64,000 nucleotides of DNA from Agrobacterium larrymoorei (GCF_005145045.1 NZ_CP039691.1:1500001-1564000); one strand, 5' to 3'. Shown: positions 25,138 to 36,382, numbered from the stretch's first letter. Numbers and translations: made by a program. Notes: generated by a model not told the origin, from the sequence alone.

Positions 25138-25905
25138 ATGGCATTGCCCGATTTTTCTATGCGTCAGCTTCTCGAAGCTGGTGTTCACTTTGGTCACCAG
25201 ACACATCGCTGGAACCCGAAGATGAAGCCGTACATCTTCGGCGACCGTAACAACATCCACATCATCGACCTGGCTCAGACCGTTCCGATGCTGTCGCGCG
25301 CTCTTCAGGTCGTTTCCGACACTGTTGCTCGTGGTGGCCGCGTTCTGTTCGTTGGTACGAAGCGTCAGGCTTCCGAAATCATCGCAGACAGCGCAAAGCG
25401 CTCCGCTCAGTACTACGTCAACTCGCGTTGGCTCGGCGGCATGATGACGAACTGGAAGACGATTTCGAACTCTATCCAGCGTCTTCGCAAGGTTGATGAA
25501 ATCCTGAACTCCGAAGCTTCGGGCTACTCCAAGAAGGAGCGTCTGAACCTTGAGCGCGAGCGCGAGAAGCTTGAAAAGGCTCTCGGCGGTATCCGCGATA
25601 TGGGCGGCGTTCCGGACCTGATGTTCATCATCGACACCAACAAGGAAAAGATCGCAATCGAAGAAGCCAAGCGTCTTGGCATCCCGGTTGTTGCTATCAT
25701 CGACAGCAACTGCGATCCGGACCACATCGACTTCCCGATCCCAGGCAACGACGACGCTTCGCGCGCCATCTCGCTCTACTGCGACCTGATTGCACGCGCT
25801 GCAATCGACGGTATCGCACGTCAGCAGGGCGCTTCTGGCCGCGACATCGGCGCTTCTGAAGAAGCTCCTGTCGAGCCAGCTCTCGAAGACGAATCCAACG
25901 CCTGA
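25138..25905 (+). CDS. rpsB: 30S ribosomal protein S2
   Basis: 255 residues, full-length S2, starting [35 protein letters not shown], with [14 protein letters not shown] [24 protein letters not shown] and [25 protein letters not shown] lies just before the ATG. The 192-bp leader has a weak promoter candidate (TTGCAA 24983, TATGCG 25006). It is followed by tsf after 274 bp, the usual rpsB-tsf arrangement. Confidence 0.98.
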   Translation: MALPDFSMRQLLEAGVHFGHQTHRWNPKMKPYIFGDRNNIHIIDLAQTVPMLSRALQVVSDTVARGGRVLFVGTKRQASEIIADSAKRSAQYYVNSRWLGGMMTNWKTISNSIQRLRKVDEILNSEASGYSKKERLNLEREREKLEKALGGIRDMGGVPDLMFIIDTNKEKIAIEEAKRLGIPVVAIIDSNCDPDHIDFPIPGNDDASRAISLYCDLIARAAIDGIARQQGASGRDIGASEEAPVEPALEDESNA

Positions 25906-25918
25906 TAATGGGCCGTCT

Positions 25919-25991
25919 GGCGGCGTCGTGACGCCGCCGTTCAATCAGGATAAGACAAGGCCGTTCTGGACTAGATGTTCGACGGCCTTGT
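25919..25991 (+). terminator. Two hairpins between rpsB and tsf
   Basis: A 9-bp perfect hairpin (GGCGGCGTC-gt-GACGCCGCC, 25919-25938) is followed by a second (ACAAGGCCGT/ACGGCCTTGT, 25955-25964 and 25982-25991) and then TCGTTT. The second resembles an attenuator or weak terminator; together they may set the S2 to EF-Ts ratio. The remaining 180 bp to tsf hold no other gene. Confidence 0.6.
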
Positions 25992-26179
25992 TCGTTTAAA
26001 GCCACTGCACGTCCCGTAGCCGCGTCAAAAGACGATGAGTTGGGGAACAGCGGGGGTTTGAGCAAGTTTCGTGACGGCTGCTTCATCAGGCTGTCACAGT
26101 TCCGGGTACATTCGTTCCCAAAATCCGATTTTCGGCCTGGCAAACTGCCGTGACCGACCGAACCGACAAGAGGCACACA

Positions 26180-27106
26180 ATGAGCGAAATCACAGCCGCA
26201 ATGGTAAAGGAACTGCGCGAAAAGTCTGGCGCAGGTATGATGGATTGCAAAAAGGCGCTGGCTGAAACGGGCGGCGACATGGAAGCTGCAATCGACTGGC
26301 TGCGCGCCAAGGGTATCGCCAAGGCTGACAAGAAGTCTGGCCGCACCGCTGCTGAAGGCCTCATCGGTATCGCTTCTGCTGGCCACAAGGCTGTCGTTAT
26401 TGAAATCAACTCCGAAACCGACTTCGTTGCCCGTAACGACGCTTTCCAGGACATCGTCCGTGGCGTTGCTTCGGTTGCCCTGACGACCAATGGTTCGGTT
26501 GATGCCATCGCTGCTGCGACCTATCCGGCAACCGGCAAGACCGTTGCAGATACCATCAAGGACGCAATCGCCACCATCGGCGAGAACATGACGCTGCGCC
26601 GCGCAGCCCTGCTCGAAGTCGAGCATGGCGTTGTTGCGACCTACGTTCACAACGCTGCTGGCGACGGCATCGGCAAGCTCGGCGTTCTGGTTGCGCTGAA
26701 GTCCGAAGGCGACAAGGCTGTTCTGACGTCCATCGGTCGCCAGATTGCCATGCACATCGCTGCAACGAACCCGCTCGCCATCCGCGCTGAAGAAGTTGAT
26801 GCCGCCGTTGCAGAACGCGAGCGCAACGTATTCATCGAGCAGGCCCGCGAATCCGGCAAGCCGGAAGCCATCATCGAAAAGATGGTCGATGGCCGTATGC
26901 GCAAGTTCTTCGAAGAAGTTGCTCTTCTCTCGCAGGCTTTCGTCATCAACCCTGACCTGACGGTCGAGGCTGCTGTCAAGGAAGCTGAAAAGGAAGCTGG
27001 CGCGAAGATCGAAGTCGTCGGCATGGCTCGCCTGCTTCTCGGCGAAGGCATCGAAAAGGAAGAGAGCGACTTCGCTGCTGAAGTTGCTGCGGTCGCCAAG
27101 GGCTGA
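26180..27106 (+). CDS. tsf: Elongation factor Ts
   Basis: 308 residues, full length. N-terminal UBA-like domain ([23 protein letters not shown]) and the nucleotide-exchange core motif [11 protein letters not shown], which contacts EF-Tu. ATG 26180 was preferred to the earlier in-frame start because [14 protein letters not shown] is the family N-terminus. EF-Ts reloads EF-Tu with GTP during translation. Confidence 0.98.
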   Translation: MSEITAAMVKELREKSGAGMMDCKKALAETGGDMEAAIDWLRAKGIAKADKKSGRTAAEGLIGIASAGHKAVVIEINSETDFVARNDAFQDIVRGVASVALTTNGSVDAIAAATYPATGKTVADTIKDAIATIGENMTLRRAALLEVEHGVVATYVHNAAGDGIGKLGVLVALKSEGDKAVLTSIGRQIAMHIAATNPLAIRAEEVDAAVAERERNVFIEQARESGKPEAIIEKMVDGRMRKFFEEVALLSQAFVINPDLTVEAAVKEAEKEAGAKIEVVGMARLLLGEGIEKEESDFAAEVAAVAKG

Positions 27107-27135
27107 TCGATTCATCCTAATGCTGGAAAACTATG

Positions 27136-27161
27136 GGGCATCGCGTGACAACGCGGTGCCC
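27136..27161 (+). terminator. Hairpin between tsf and pyrH
   Basis: GGGCATCGCGT and ACGCGGTGCCC pair around GACA with one mismatch, 30 bp after the tsf stop; the following TTCGTGT is a poor U tract. It could be a leaky terminator or an mRNA-end stabiliser. Confidence 0.45.
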
Positions 27162-27304
27162 TTCGTGTATCCGCGTTGCGGTTACAGTCTACATTGCATG
27201 ATAAATTCCAAGAGTTTTCATGCGGCTGTAGATTTTCTATGTTTCGCATACCGTTGCAGCAAATCCGGTGCCAGACTTTGCGCGACCTGCCCAAAGGAGT
27301 CATG

Positions 27305-28027
27305 ATGTCTTCCAAGCCGCTCTATAAACGTGTCCTTCTCAAAGCGTCCGGCGAAGCCCTCATGGGCGATCAAGGGTTCGGTATCGACGTCGCCGTCGCA
27401 GACCGTATCGCTTCCGATATTGCCGAGGCCCGCGCCATGGGCGTCGAAGTCGGTGTCGTCGTGGGTGGCGGTAACATCTTTCGCGGTGTGGCCGTGGCCT
27501 CCAAGGGCGGCGACCGCGTGACCGGCGACCACATGGGCATGCTGGCAACCGTCATCAATGCGCTGGCGCTGGCAACATCGCTGCGCAAACAGGCGATCGA
27601 TACGGTCGTTCTGTCGGCCATCGCCATGCCTGAAATCTGCGAAAGCTTCTCCCAGCGCGCCGCAATTCATCATCTGTCTCAGGGCAGGGTGGTGATCTTT
27701 GCTGGTGGCACGGGCAACCCCTTCTTCACCACCGATTCCGCTGCAGCCCTTCGCGCCGCCGAAATGGGCGCTGAAGCCATCTTCAAGGGCACGCAGGTCG
27801 ACGGCATCTATTCCGCCGATCCTAAGAAGGATCCGACCGCGACCCGCTTCGACGAGCTGACCCACTCGGAAGTTCTGGGCAAGGGTCTGGCCGTGATGGA
27901 CGTTGCAGCCGTGGCCCTTGCGCGCGAAAACCACATTCCGATCATCGTCTTCTCGATCCACGAGAAGGGCGGTTTTGCGCAAATATTGACGGGCGGCGGT
28001 CGCAAGACCATCGTGCACGACAAATAA
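27305..28027 (+). CDS. pyrH: Uridylate (UMP) kinase
   Basis: 240 residues. Amino-acid-kinase fold with KRVLLKASGEALMGDQGFGID, VGVVVGGGNIFRG, and QVDGIYSADPKKDP. ATG 27305 stands five bases after AAGGAG; ATG 27302 is too close. It phosphorylates UMP to UDP, and its place before frr is conserved across Proteobacteria. Confidence 0.97.
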   Translation: MSSKPLYKRVLLKASGEALMGDQGFGIDVAVADRIASDIAEARAMGVEVGVVVGGGNIFRGVAVASKGGDRVTGDHMGMLATVINALALATSLRKQAIDTVVLSAIAMPEICESFSQRAAIHHLSQGRVVIFAGGTGNPFFTTDSAAALRAAEMGAEAIFKGTQVDGIYSADPKKDPTATRFDELTHSEVLGKGLAVMDVAAVALARENHIPIIVFSIHEKGGFAQILTGGGRKTIVHDK

Positions 28028-28093
28028 TCGAACGGGCGTTGATTCCACGCTATGAAATTGGGCCTCATGGGCCAGAACTGACGGAGTATGAAA

Positions 28094-28651
28094 ATGAGTG
28101 GTATTGACCTCAATGACATCAAGCGCCGCATGGATGGCGCCATCAACGCGTTCAAGAGCGATATCGCTTCGCTGCGCACGGGACGTGCGTCTGCCAACAT
28201 TCTCGACCCGGTTACGGTTGATGCCTATGGTTCCCGCGTTCCGCTGTCGCAGGTTGCCAACATCACCGTACCTGAGCCACGCATGCTGGGCGTCAACATC
28301 TGGGACAAGTCCATGGTCGGCGCAGTCGACCGTGCGATCCGCGAATCCAACCTCGGACTGAACCCGATTGTCGATGGTCAGAACCTGCGCATTCCGCTTC
28401 CAGAGCTCAACGAAGAGCGGCGCAAGTCGCTCGTCAAGGTCGCTCATGACTATGCCGAGAAGGCCAAGGTCGCCATTCGCCACGTCCGCCGTGACGGCAT
28501 GGACGGTCTAAAAAAGGCCGAAAAGGATGGTGACATCGGGCAGGACGAAAGCCGTGGTCAGTCCGACAAGGTTCAGAAAATGACGGACGACACGATTTCG
28601 GAAATTGATCGCTTGCTTGCGGACAAGGAAAAAGAAATCATGCACGTCTGA
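28094..28651 (+). CDS. frr: Ribosome recycling factor
   Basis: 185 residues. [27 protein letters not shown] and [28 protein letters not shown] are the RRF signatures. ATG 28094 has GGAG seven bases before it; ATG 28088 lies one base from the site. With EF-G it splits ribosomes after termination. Confidence 0.97.
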   Translation: MSGIDLNDIKRRMDGAINAFKSDIASLRTGRASANILDPVTVDAYGSRVPLSQVANITVPEPRMLGVNIWDKSMVGAVDRAIRESNLGLNPIVDGQNLRIPLPELNEERRKSLVKVAHDYAEKAKVAIRHVRRDGMDGLKKAEKDGDIGQDESRGQSDKVQKMTDDTISEIDRLLADKEKEIMHV

Positions 28652-28718
28652 TTGGCTTTCTGCCAGTCACTGCATACTATTGCTTTTTTCAACTCCGCAC
28701 TGCCTAAACTGGATTGAG

Positions 28719-29462
28719 ATGTCGGAAACAACACGTTCCCCATTACCTGAACACGTTGCCATCATCATGGATGGTAACGGACGCTGGGCCAAACAGCGCG
28801 GGCTTCCGCGCGTCATGGGGCATCGGCGTGGTGTTGAAGCCGTGCGCGAAACAGTGAAGGCAGCGGGCGAGTTCGGGCTGAAATACCTCACACTCTTTGC
28901 CTTCTCCTCCGAAAACTGGCGCCGTCCCGAATCGGAAGTGATGGATCTTCTCGGTCTGCTGAAGGCGTTCATCCGCCGCGATCTGGCCGAGCTCCACAAG
29001 GAGAATGTGCGCGTGCGCGTCATCGGTGACCGCGCTGGCCTGAAGGACGATATCCGCTCCCTGCTTGAAGAGGCGGAACAGACGACACGTGATAATACCG
29101 CGCTAACCCTTGTCATCGCCTTCAACTACGGCTCTCGCGATGAGATCGCGCGCGCCGCAGCGTCTCTGGCGCAGGATGTGGCAGCGGGGCGTCTCGATGC
29201 TTCGGCGATCACGCCTGAGGCCATCAACGAGCGGCTGGATACGGCTGGTATGCCTGATCCCGATCTCATAATCCGCACCAGCGGGGAAGAGCGCCTCTCC
29301 AATTTCCTTCTCTGGCAGGCGGCCTATGCCGAATTCCTGTTCATTCCAGAGTTCTGGCCGGACTTCAACCGGCAGATATTCGTCTCGGCCATCGATCAAT
29401 TCATGACAAGGGACCGCCGTTTCGGCGGGCTTTCCAGTCAAGTCGCTCTGGCGGGCGCATAA
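28719..29462 (+). CDS. uppS: Undecaprenyl (di-trans,poly-cis) diphosphate synthase
   Basis: 247 residues. [20 protein letters not shown] carries the catalytic Asp, [11 protein letters not shown] the substrate site, and [27 protein letters not shown] the C-terminal block. It makes the C55 lipid carrier for peptidoglycan and O-antigen. The stop TAA shares a base with the cdsA ATG (TAATG). Confidence 0.97.
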   Translation: MSETTRSPLPEHVAIIMDGNGRWAKQRGLPRVMGHRRGVEAVRETVKAAGEFGLKYLTLFAFSSENWRRPESEVMDLLGLLKAFIRRDLAELHKENVRVRVIGDRAGLKDDIRSLLEEAEQTTRDNTALTLVIAFNYGSRDEIARAAASLAQDVAAGRLDASAITPEAINERLDTAGMPDPDLIIRTSGEERLSNFLLWQAAYAEFLFIPEFWPDFNRQIFVSAIDQFMTRDRRFGGLSSQVALAGA

Positions 29463-30295
29463 TGAGCCGCGAATTGAAGCTGCGGATCATTTCCGCCATC
29501 GTGCTGGCCGCGATCATTCTGACGGCCACCTGGTATGGCGGACTGATGTTCCGCATCGTCGCGGGTCTTTTGGCGCTCCTCATCTATTATGAGTGGAGCA
29601 CGATCACGAAACTTTCCGACGCCAACCCGACAGGCTATGCCTGGGGATGGTTCTCCGTTGCCGTGATGAGCGGTAACACGATTTTCGGCGAGAGCTCGCT
29701 CGATCTGCCGCTTCTTTCCGGCTTTACCATAACGGCCGCCTTGTTTCCGATTTTGCGCGGAAAAAACTGGTGGCTGGTCGGCGGCATCGTTTATGCGGGC
29801 CTGAGTGGAATTTCGCTCGCCGCCATTCGCGGCGAAGAATCGGTTGGCCTCGTTGCCATGCTCTTCGTCTTCGCCATCGTCTGGGCAACCGACATTCTGG
29901 CCTATTTTGTTGGACGTGCTATTGGCGGGCCGAAGCTTGCGCCGGCAATTTCGCCGGGCAAAACATGGTCGGGTGCTGTGGGCGGAACGGTTTCGGGCGT
30001 CATCGCCGGTGGTATCGTGGCCTTTGCCTATCATGGGCGCGTTGCGCTGGTGGTGGTTCTGCTGGCGCTTGCGCTGTCCATCTTCAGCCAGATCGGCGAC
30101 CTTTTCGAATCCTTCATCAAGCGGCGTTTCAAGGTGAAGGACTCCAGCAACCTGATCCCCGGCCATGGCGGCTTCATGGACCGGGTTGACGGTCTTGTTT
30201 TCGCCTGCTTTACCGTATTCCTGATTGCTGTCGTTCACGCGGCGGTAACCGGCGATGTGCCAGGCTCAGGCGATGGCATTCTGCTCGGTTTCTGA
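29462..30295 (+). CDS. cdsA: Phosphatidate cytidylyltransferase
   Basis: 277 residues, integral membrane with seven or eight helices. The CDP-alcohol signature is SQIGDLFESFIKRRFKVKDSSNLIPGHGGFMDRVDGL near the C-terminus. It converts phosphatidate and CTP to CDP-diacylglycerol for all phospholipids. It is coupled to uppS by one base of overlap and precedes rseP by 42 bp. Confidence 0.96.
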   Translation: MSRELKLRIISAIVLAAIILTATWYGGLMFRIVAGLLALLIYYEWSTITKLSDANPTGYAWGWFSVAVMSGNTIFGESSLDLPLLSGFTITAALFPILRGKNWWLVGGIVYAGLSGISLAAIRGEESVGLVAMLFVFAIVWATDILAYFVGRAIGGPKLAPAISPGKTWSGAVGGTVSGVIAGGIVAFAYHGRVALVVVLLALALSIFSQIGDLFESFIKRRFKVKDSSNLIPGHGGFMDRVDGLVFACFTVFLIAVVHAAVTGDVPGSGDGILLGF

Positions 30296-30337
30296 GCCTG
30301 CCGCGAAACGATAACAGAACAAGGGACCGGGTAAGGG

Positions 30338-31471
30338 ATGGACACTATCATGGCTGCGGTTGGTTTTGTGACCGGTTATATGGTGCCGTTCATTCTGGTT
30401 CTTTCGTTGCTGGTCTTCGTGCATGAGATGGGTCACTACCTCGTAGGGCGCTGGTGCGGTATTCGCTCGACCGCCTTTTCCGTCGGTTTCGGCCCCGAAC
30501 TCATCGGTTTCACCGACAAGCGCGGCACCCGCTGGAAGCTTTCGGCCATTCCGCTCGGCGGCTACGTCAAGTTCTTCGGCGACGATGATGCATCGAGCAA
30601 GCCGGACAATGACAGCCTTTCCGGCCTGACGCTTGAGGAGAGGGCGCAGACGCTGGCAGGCGCAAAGCTGTGGAAAAGAGCAGCCACCGTCGCCGCCGGT
30701 CCGATTGCCAATTTCATCCTCGCGATTCTCATCTTCGCAACGCTCTTCACCATCTATGGCCGCATGATCTCAGATCCCGTGGTCTCCGAAGTGCGTCCCG
30801 ATAGCGCGGCGCAGGCGGCTGGTATCATGCCCGGCGACCGGCTGATCGCCATCGACGGCGAGAAAGTGACGACCTTCGAAGATGTTCGCCGTTATGTCAG
30901 CATCCGTCCTGGCACGCAGATCGATGTGACCGTGGAGCGGAACGGGCAGGAGCTTTCGCTGCCCATGACGCCTGCGCGCACGGAAACGACGGACCAGTTC
31001 GGCAACAAGATCGAGCTGGGAATCATCGGCATCGTGACCGACCAGACACGCGGCAATTTCCGCCATGTGACCTACGGACCGGTCGAAGCCGTGGTCGAAG
31101 GCGTTCGCGAAACCGGCCATGTGATCACGGGGACGTTCAATTATATTGGCAATCTCGTGACCGGGCGCATGAATGCCGATCAGCTGGGCGGACCGGTGCG
31201 CGTCGCGCAGGCATCGGGACAGATGGCAACCCTTGGCGTTGCGGCTGTTATCCAGCTTGCTGCAGTCCTTTCAGTTTCCATTGGACTACTCAATCTAATG
31301 CCCGTTCCAATTCTGGACGGCGGCCATCTTGTGTTCTATGCGATAGAAGCAGTGCGCGGCAGACCGCTTGGTTCCGGCGCGCAGGAGGTCGCTTTCCGCA
31401 TCGGCTTGGCAATGATCTTCAGCCTGATGGTGTTTGCGACTTGGAATGATATCAGCAGCTTGATCGGCTAA
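30338..31471 (+). CDS. rseP: RIP zinc metalloprotease RseP (site-2 protease)
   Basis: 377 residues. The zinc site HEMGHYLVGRW lies in the first membrane helix; NLMPVPILDGGHLVFY in a later helix gives the third ligand. A PDZ domain (SDPVVSEVRPDSAAQAAGIMPGDRLIAIDGEKV) is placed between. Four membrane spans. It cuts transmembrane anti-sigma factors and remnant signal peptides. The same cdsA-rseP-bamA order is found in many Proteobacteria. Confidence 0.96.
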   Translation: MDTIMAAVGFVTGYMVPFILVLSLLVFVHEMGHYLVGRWCGIRSTAFSVGFGPELIGFTDKRGTRWKLSAIPLGGYVKFFGDDDASSKPDNDSLSGLTLEERAQTLAGAKLWKRAATVAAGPIANFILAILIFATLFTIYGRMISDPVVSEVRPDSAAQAAGIMPGDRLIAIDGEKVTTFEDVRRYVSIRPGTQIDVTVERNGQELSLPMTPARTETTDQFGNKIELGIIGIVTDQTRGNFRHVTYGPVEAVVEGVRETGHVITGTFNYIGNLVTGRMNADQLGGPVRVAQASGQMATLGVAAVIQLAAVLSVSIGLLNLMPVPILDGGHLVFYAIEAVRGRPLGSGAQEVAFRIGLAMIFSLMVFATWNDISSLIG

Positions 31472-31671
31472 ACCTCGGTTTAGAGCTGTTTTTTTAAGAG
31501 GGCGTTTACCTTGTTTTGATGCCAAAGTGGCGATTGAGCCACGGTGGCTTGCGAAGTAAACAGAAATTAACGGTCGGGCTTGCTTGTAGAGGAAAAGCAG
31601 GTAAAACGACGCAGATGGCCGGAGTCGGGTTCTGCCCGCTGAGGGACAACGGGAAAAGGTAAGAATTGAAA

Positions 31672-33996
31672 ATGAAGGCTGGTTCAAGATTTTTGAACGC
31701 GGTATCGGCGGTTGCGCTGTCTGCTGGTGTTTCTTCGATTGCAGCTGTGGGGGTGCTTGCTTCTGCCGGTGTTGCCAATGCGGCTGTTGTCAGCAGAATT
31801 GATGTTCGCGGTGCTGAACGCTCCGGTGCGGATGCTGTTCGTTCCAACATCACGATCGCTCCAGGTCGTAATTTCTCGAATTCCGATATCGATGAATCGG
31901 TAAAGCGCCTTTATGCGACGGGATACTTCTCCAATGTCAGCATGCGCGTTTCCGGCAACGCTCTCGTTGTTACGGTCGCCGAGAACAATCTCGTCAATCA
32001 GGTCGTTTTCAACGGCAACCGCAAGATCAAGGACGACAAGCTTCAGGGCATCGTTCAGACGCAGTCTCTCGGCCCGTATGATCAGACGATCGTGACGGCT
32101 GATATCGCCCGCATCAAGGATGCCTATGCTGCCATTGGCCGTAGTGACATTCAGGTTACGACTCAGGTCGTTCCCGTAGGTCAGGGTCGCGTAAACCTCG
32201 CTTTCCAGATCAACGAAGGTGAGCGCACCAAGATCGCGCGCATCGATTTCGTCGGCAACAATGCCTACAGCGATGGCCGTCTGGCTGCCGTTATCAACAC
32301 CAAGAAGTCCAACATGCTGTCGTTCCTGACACGTAAGGACGTCTATAATGAGGACAAGCTGCGCGCTGACGAAGAAGCGCTGCGCCAGTTCTATTACAAT
32401 CGCGGCTATGCCGACTTCCGCGTAATCTCTTCGAATGCCGTCCTCGATGAGGCGAGCAACGAATACACCATCACCATCACTGTGGATGAAGGCCAGCGCT
32501 ACGCATTCGGTAACGTCGCCGTCGAATCGACTGTTCCGGGCGTCGATGGTTCGCAGCTTCAGGGTCTCGTTGAGACCAAGGCTGGCTCGAATTACAGCGC
32601 CAAGGAAGTTCAGCAGAGCATGGAAGCCATTTCCAAGCGCGTTGCCGCAGAAGGTTATCCTTTTGCCCGTGTAACGCCGCGCGGCGACCGTGACCTTTCA
32701 GGCAACACCATTGGCGTTACCTACATCGTTGATCAGGGTGAGCGCGCTTACGTCGAGCGTATCGAAATCCGCGGAAACACCCGCACGCGTGACTATGTCA
32801 TCCGTCGCGAGTTCGACATCAGCGAAGGCGATGCGTTTAACCAGACCGTTGTCAGCGCTGCAAAGCGTCGTCTTGAAGCGCTGGGTTACTTCTCCAAGGT
32901 CAATATCAGCACCTCGCAGGGCAGCGCTCCTGACCGCGTCGTGATCGTCGTTGACGTAGAAGATCAGGCAACCGGCTCCTTCGGTATCGGTGCTGGTTAC
33001 TCGCAGAACGACGGTGCGCTGCTCGAAGCCTCCATCGAAGAGAAGAACTTCCTCGGTCGTGGTCAGTACATCCGCTTGGCCGCTGGTGCAGGTCAGGATG
33101 ATGCGCGCAGCTACACGCTGTCCTTCACCGAGCCTTACTTCCTCGGCTATCGCCTTGCTGCCGGTTTTGATCTGTTCAAGAGCCAGACCAAGAGCGAAGA
33201 CTACTATAACTACGACGAGCAGGGCTTCGCACTTCGCGTAACCGCGCCGATCACCGAAAATCTCGCGACGACGTTCAAGTACACGTACAAGCAGATTCAG
33301 TATGACGGTAAGGGTGACTACCAGACAAATCTGGCCTCTCCTTACGTCGATCTGATTGATCAGAATAACGGTGAATGGACACAGTCCATCATCTCTAACA
33401 CGCTGAGCTACAATACTCTTGATGATCGCAACATGCCGCGTGAAGGCTGGCAGGCTGCTCTCACCAACGAATTTGCAGGTCTTGGTGGTGATTCTGAGTA
33501 CTACAAGATCTACGGTAAGGCACGTTACTACCATACTTTGTCTGACGAGTATGACATCATCGGTTCTCTGACCGCGCAGGCTGGTTACGTTGCTCCGACG
33601 GGTGATAATCTCTACGTTTTCGATCAGTTCAAGATCGGTGGTCGCGTTATCCGTGGCTTCAAGAACGACGGTATCGGCCCGCGTATCGGCGACGATGCAA
33701 TCGGTGGCACGACTTACTTTGCCGCTTCGGCTGAAGTTACCGCACCGATGCCAGGCGTTCCGGAAGACTTCGGCCTTCGTCTTGCAGGCTTCGTGGATGC
33801 CGGTACGCTCTATGGCAACAAGGTTGCCAATGCGACGGGCGTTCAGGATGACAGCTCGATCCGTGCTTCTGCCGGTATCGGCATCATGTGGGCTTCGCCA
33901 TTCGGTCCGCTGCGCGTAGATTATGCAGTGCCGTTTGCCAAGGAAGACTACGACGAAACGCAGAATTTCCGGTTTGGCATGTCCAACACTTTCTGA
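31672..33996 (+). CDS. bamA: Outer-membrane assembly factor BamA
   Basis: 774 residues: signal peptide (about 1-38), five POTRA repeats (VVSRIDVRGAERS.., NQVVFNGNRKIKDDKL.., TKIARIDFVGNNAYSD.., YAFGNVAVESTVPG.., AYVERIEIRGNTRTRDYVI), then a 16-strand barrel that has GGRVIRGFK for the RGF loop and ends in FRFGMSNTF. ATG 31672 is chosen; a TTG six bases earlier is better spaced from AAAAGG at 31655. It inserts barrel proteins into the outer membrane. Confidence 0.97.
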   Translation: MKAGSRFLNAVSAVALSAGVSSIAAVGVLASAGVANAAVVSRIDVRGAERSGADAVRSNITIAPGRNFSNSDIDESVKRLYATGYFSNVSMRVSGNALVVTVAENNLVNQVVFNGNRKIKDDKLQGIVQTQSLGPYDQTIVTADIARIKDAYAAIGRSDIQVTTQVVPVGQGRVNLAFQINEGERTKIARIDFVGNNAYSDGRLAAVINTKKSNMLSFLTRKDVYNEDKLRADEEALRQFYYNRGYADFRVISSNAVLDEASNEYTITITVDEGQRYAFGNVAVESTVPGVDGSQLQGLVETKAGSNYSAKEVQQSMEAISKRVAAEGYPFARVTPRGDRDLSGNTIGVTYIVDQGERAYVERIEIRGNTRTRDYVIRREFDISEGDAFNQTVVSAAKRRLEALGYFSKVNISTSQGSAPDRVVIVVDVEDQATGSFGIGAGYSQNDGALLEASIEEKNFLGRGQYIRLAAGAGQDDARSYTLSFTEPYFLGYRLAAGFDLFKSQTKSEDYYNYDEQGFALRVTAPITENLATTFKYTYKQIQYDGKGDYQTNLASPYVDLIDQNNGEWTQSIISNTLSYNTLDDRNMPREGWQAALTNEFAGLGGDSEYYKIYGKARYYHTLSDEYDIIGSLTAQAGYVAPTGDNLYVFDQFKIGGRVIRGFKNDGIGPRIGDDAIGGTTYFAASAEVTAPMPGVPEDFGLRLAGFVDAGTLYGNKVANATGVQDDSSIRASAGIGIMWASPFGPLRVDYAVPFAKEDYDETQNFRFGMSNTF

Positions 33997-34045
33997 TATC
34001 GGCAGTCCAGAACTGCATATTTGAATGTTCTGGAGTTTCCGTTTG

Positions 34046-35110
34046 ATGGAATACAATGCATTTTTTCCGCCCCACGAAGGCATGCGATTGAAAGACATCG
34101 CGGACCGTCTTGGGGCGGAACTGTCTGATGAGGCAGCCGGTGATCGTCTCGTGCGATCCATCGCGCCCGTGTCTCGCGCCAAGCAGGATCAGCTTTGCTA
34201 CACCCTATCTCGCCGTAACCGCGAAGAGTTGACGACTTGCGATGCGGCAGCCGTGATTTGCGACACGCCGCTGCGAAGCCTCGTTCCTGATCATATTCCG
34301 GTACTAATCACAAAAAATCCCCATACGCTTTTCGCGCAGGCTGGGGAGCTTCTGCATCCCTCCGCAATGCGTCCTTCCGCTGTTGCGGCGCAGGATGGCG
34401 GCATTTCCTCTGCCGCTCATATCGATCCATCTGCAAAGATTGAGCCGGGCGTTATCGTTGAACCTTTTGCCGTCATCGGCGCGAATGCGCATATCGGCGC
34501 AGGCACACGGATTGGCCCTGGCGCCATTATCGGCGCAGAAGTTCAGATCGGTCGCGATTGCACGATTGCGGGTGGTGCCAGCATTTTATCGGCGCTGCTT
34601 GGCAATGGCGTCATCATCCATAATGGTGTACGCATCGGGCAGGATGGCTTCGGTTACGCTCCGGGGCCACGCGGAATGATCAAGATCGTCCAGATCGGTC
34701 GCGTCATCATTCAGGATCACGTCGAGATCGGTGCAAACACCACGATTGATCGCGGCACCATGGATGACACGGTGATTGGTGAAGGCACCAAGATCGATAA
34801 CCAAGTGCAGATCGGCCACAATGTGCGAATCGGTCGCCATTGCGGCATCGTCAGCAAGGTCGGCATCGCGGGCAGCACGCGCATCGGTGATGGCGTGATG
34901 ATTGGTGGTGCGGCTGGCATCAACGGTCATATCAATATTGGCGATGGCGCCCAGATCGCGGCGATGAGCGGCGTGGTCTCGGATGTGCCTGCGGGAGCAA
35001 AATATGGTGGGACGCCCGCGCGCCCAATGAAACATTTCCTGCGTGACATGGCCGATATTCTGGCCCGCGCCGAGGACAGGGACAAGAAAACAGGAGACAA
35101 GAATGTCTGA
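34046..35110 (+). CDS. lpxD: UDP-3-O-acyl-glucosamine N-acyltransferase LpxD
   Basis: 354 residues. An N-terminal nucleotide-binding domain ([16 protein letters not shown]..) precedes a left-handed beta helix made of hexapeptide repeats (about residues 110-340), with the catalytic His region [16 protein letters not shown]. Third acylation step of lipid A. Start ATG 34046 (MEYNAFF). Its stop overlaps fabZ by eight bases. Confidence 0.96.
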   Translation: MEYNAFFPPHEGMRLKDIADRLGAELSDEAAGDRLVRSIAPVSRAKQDQLCYTLSRRNREELTTCDAAAVICDTPLRSLVPDHIPVLITKNPHTLFAQAGELLHPSAMRPSAVAAQDGGISSAAHIDPSAKIEPGVIVEPFAVIGANAHIGAGTRIGPGAIIGAEVQIGRDCTIAGGASILSALLGNGVIIHNGVRIGQDGFGYAPGPRGMIKIVQIGRVIIQDHVEIGANTTIDRGTMDDTVIGEGTKIDNQVQIGHNVRIGRHCGIVSKVGIAGSTRIGDGVMIGGAAGINGHINIGDGAQIAAMSGVVSDVPAGAKYGGTPARPMKHFLRDMADILARAEDRDKKTGDKNV

Positions 35111-35570
35111 AGAGACGAAGACGACGCTTGGCGCGGCTGACATCCTTGAAGTGATGAAGCTGCTGCCGCATCGTTATCCATTTCTGCTGATCGACAAGAT
35201 CATCGAGATCGACGGCGATAATTCAGCCATCGGCATCAAGAATGTCACGGTCAATGAGCCGCAATTTACCGGCCATTTTCCTGATCGCCCGATCATGCCC
35301 GGTGTTCTCATCGTAGAAGCCATGGCGCAGACGGCGGGCGCCATCTGCGCACGCAACCAGCACGGCGGCGGCTATCTCGTTTATTTCATGACGATCGATA
35401 ATGCCCGCTTCCGCAAGCCGGTCGTGCCGGGCGATCGGCTTGAAATTCACGTGGTGAAGCAGCGCCAGCGCGGCAATGTCTGGAAATTCCACTGCGAAGC
35501 CAAGGTCGATGGCGCTCTGGTTGCGGAAGCCGATATCGGCGCAATGATGATCCCCGAGGATCAGCAATGA
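35103..35570 (+). CDS. fabZ: 3-hydroxyacyl-ACP dehydratase FabZ
   Basis: 155 residues, hot-dog fold. [34 protein letters not shown] (catalytic His and Glu) are the family signature. It dehydrates beta-hydroxyacyl-ACP in fatty acid elongation and competes with LpxA/LpxD for the same acyl-ACP, which explains its place between the two lpx genes. It overlaps lpxD by eight bases and lpxA by four. Confidence 0.97.
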   Translation: MSEETKTTLGAADILEVMKLLPHRYPFLLIDKIIEIDGDNSAIGIKNVTVNEPQFTGHFPDRPIMPGVLIVEAMAQTAGAICARNQHGGGYLVYFMTIDNARFRKPVVPGDRLEIHVVKQRQRGNVWKFHCEAKVDGALVAEADIGAMMIPEDQQ

Positions 35571-36379
35571 GTGCGGTCGCGGCTACGGCCAAGATTCACC
35601 CCTTGGCCGTTGTCGAGGATGGTGCGGTCATCGGCGAGAATGTCGAAATCGGCGCATTTGCGCATGTCGGCTCCAAGGTAACTCTGCGGGATGGCGTAAA
35701 GCTTCTCAACCACGCGGTCGTTACCGGGCGTACCGTGGTGGGCGAGGGCACCGTCATTCACCCGATGGCCGTTATTGGCGGCCAGCCCCAGGCCATCCGT
35801 CATGATGGTTCTGAGACGACGCTCGATATCGGCGCGCGCTGCACAATCCGCGAAGGCGTGACGATGAATACGGGTAGCTCCGATGGTGGCAGCAGAACCG
35901 TGGTTGGCGATGACAACCTTTTCCTCGCCAACTCGCATGTCGCGCATGATTGCATTCTCGGCAACGAGATCATTCTGTCGAACAACGTCATGCTGGCGGG
36001 CCATGTGCATATCGCGGACAAGGCGATCCTCGGCGGCGGCTGTGCCGTGCATCAATTCACCCGCATTGGGCGGCAGGCCTTTATCGGCGGTCTTTCAGCT
36101 GTGAATTACGATGTGATTCCCTACGGCATGCTGAATGGCAACCCCGGAATTCTGGGTGGCCTCAACGTTGTCGGCATGACGCGATCCGGCATCGAGCGCG
36201 CCGATATTCACACGGTTCGCCGCGCTTTCAAGCAGATTTTCGAGAGCGAAGGCAACATCCGCTCCAATGCTGCGGCCATTCGCGAAGAGTTTCTTGAGTG
36301 CAGCCAGGCGCTTGAAGTTATCGACTTCATCGCAGCAGCCAGCGACCGGGCGATTTCTTCGCCCAACCGCGGTAAATAA
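35567..36379 (+). CDS. lpxA: UDP-GlcNAc O-acyltransferase LpxA
   Basis: 270 residues. Hexapeptide beta helix from about residue 7 to 190, the catalytic His in [16 protein letters not shown], and the helical C-terminal domain ([28 protein letters not shown]). First committed step of lipid A. ATG overlaps the fabZ stop (ATGA). Confidence 0.97.
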   Translation: MSAVAATAKIHPLAVVEDGAVIGENVEIGAFAHVGSKVTLRDGVKLLNHAVVTGRTVVGEGTVIHPMAVIGGQPQAIRHDGSETTLDIGARCTIREGVTMNTGSSDGGSRTVVGDDNLFLANSHVAHDCILGNEIILSNNVMLAGHVHIADKAILGGGCAVHQFTRIGRQAFIGGLSAVNYDVIPYGMLNGNPGILGGLNVVGMTRSGIERADIHTVRRAFKQIFESEGNIRSNAAAIREEFLECSQALEVIDFIAAASDRAISSPNRGK

Positions 36380-36382
36380 GCG

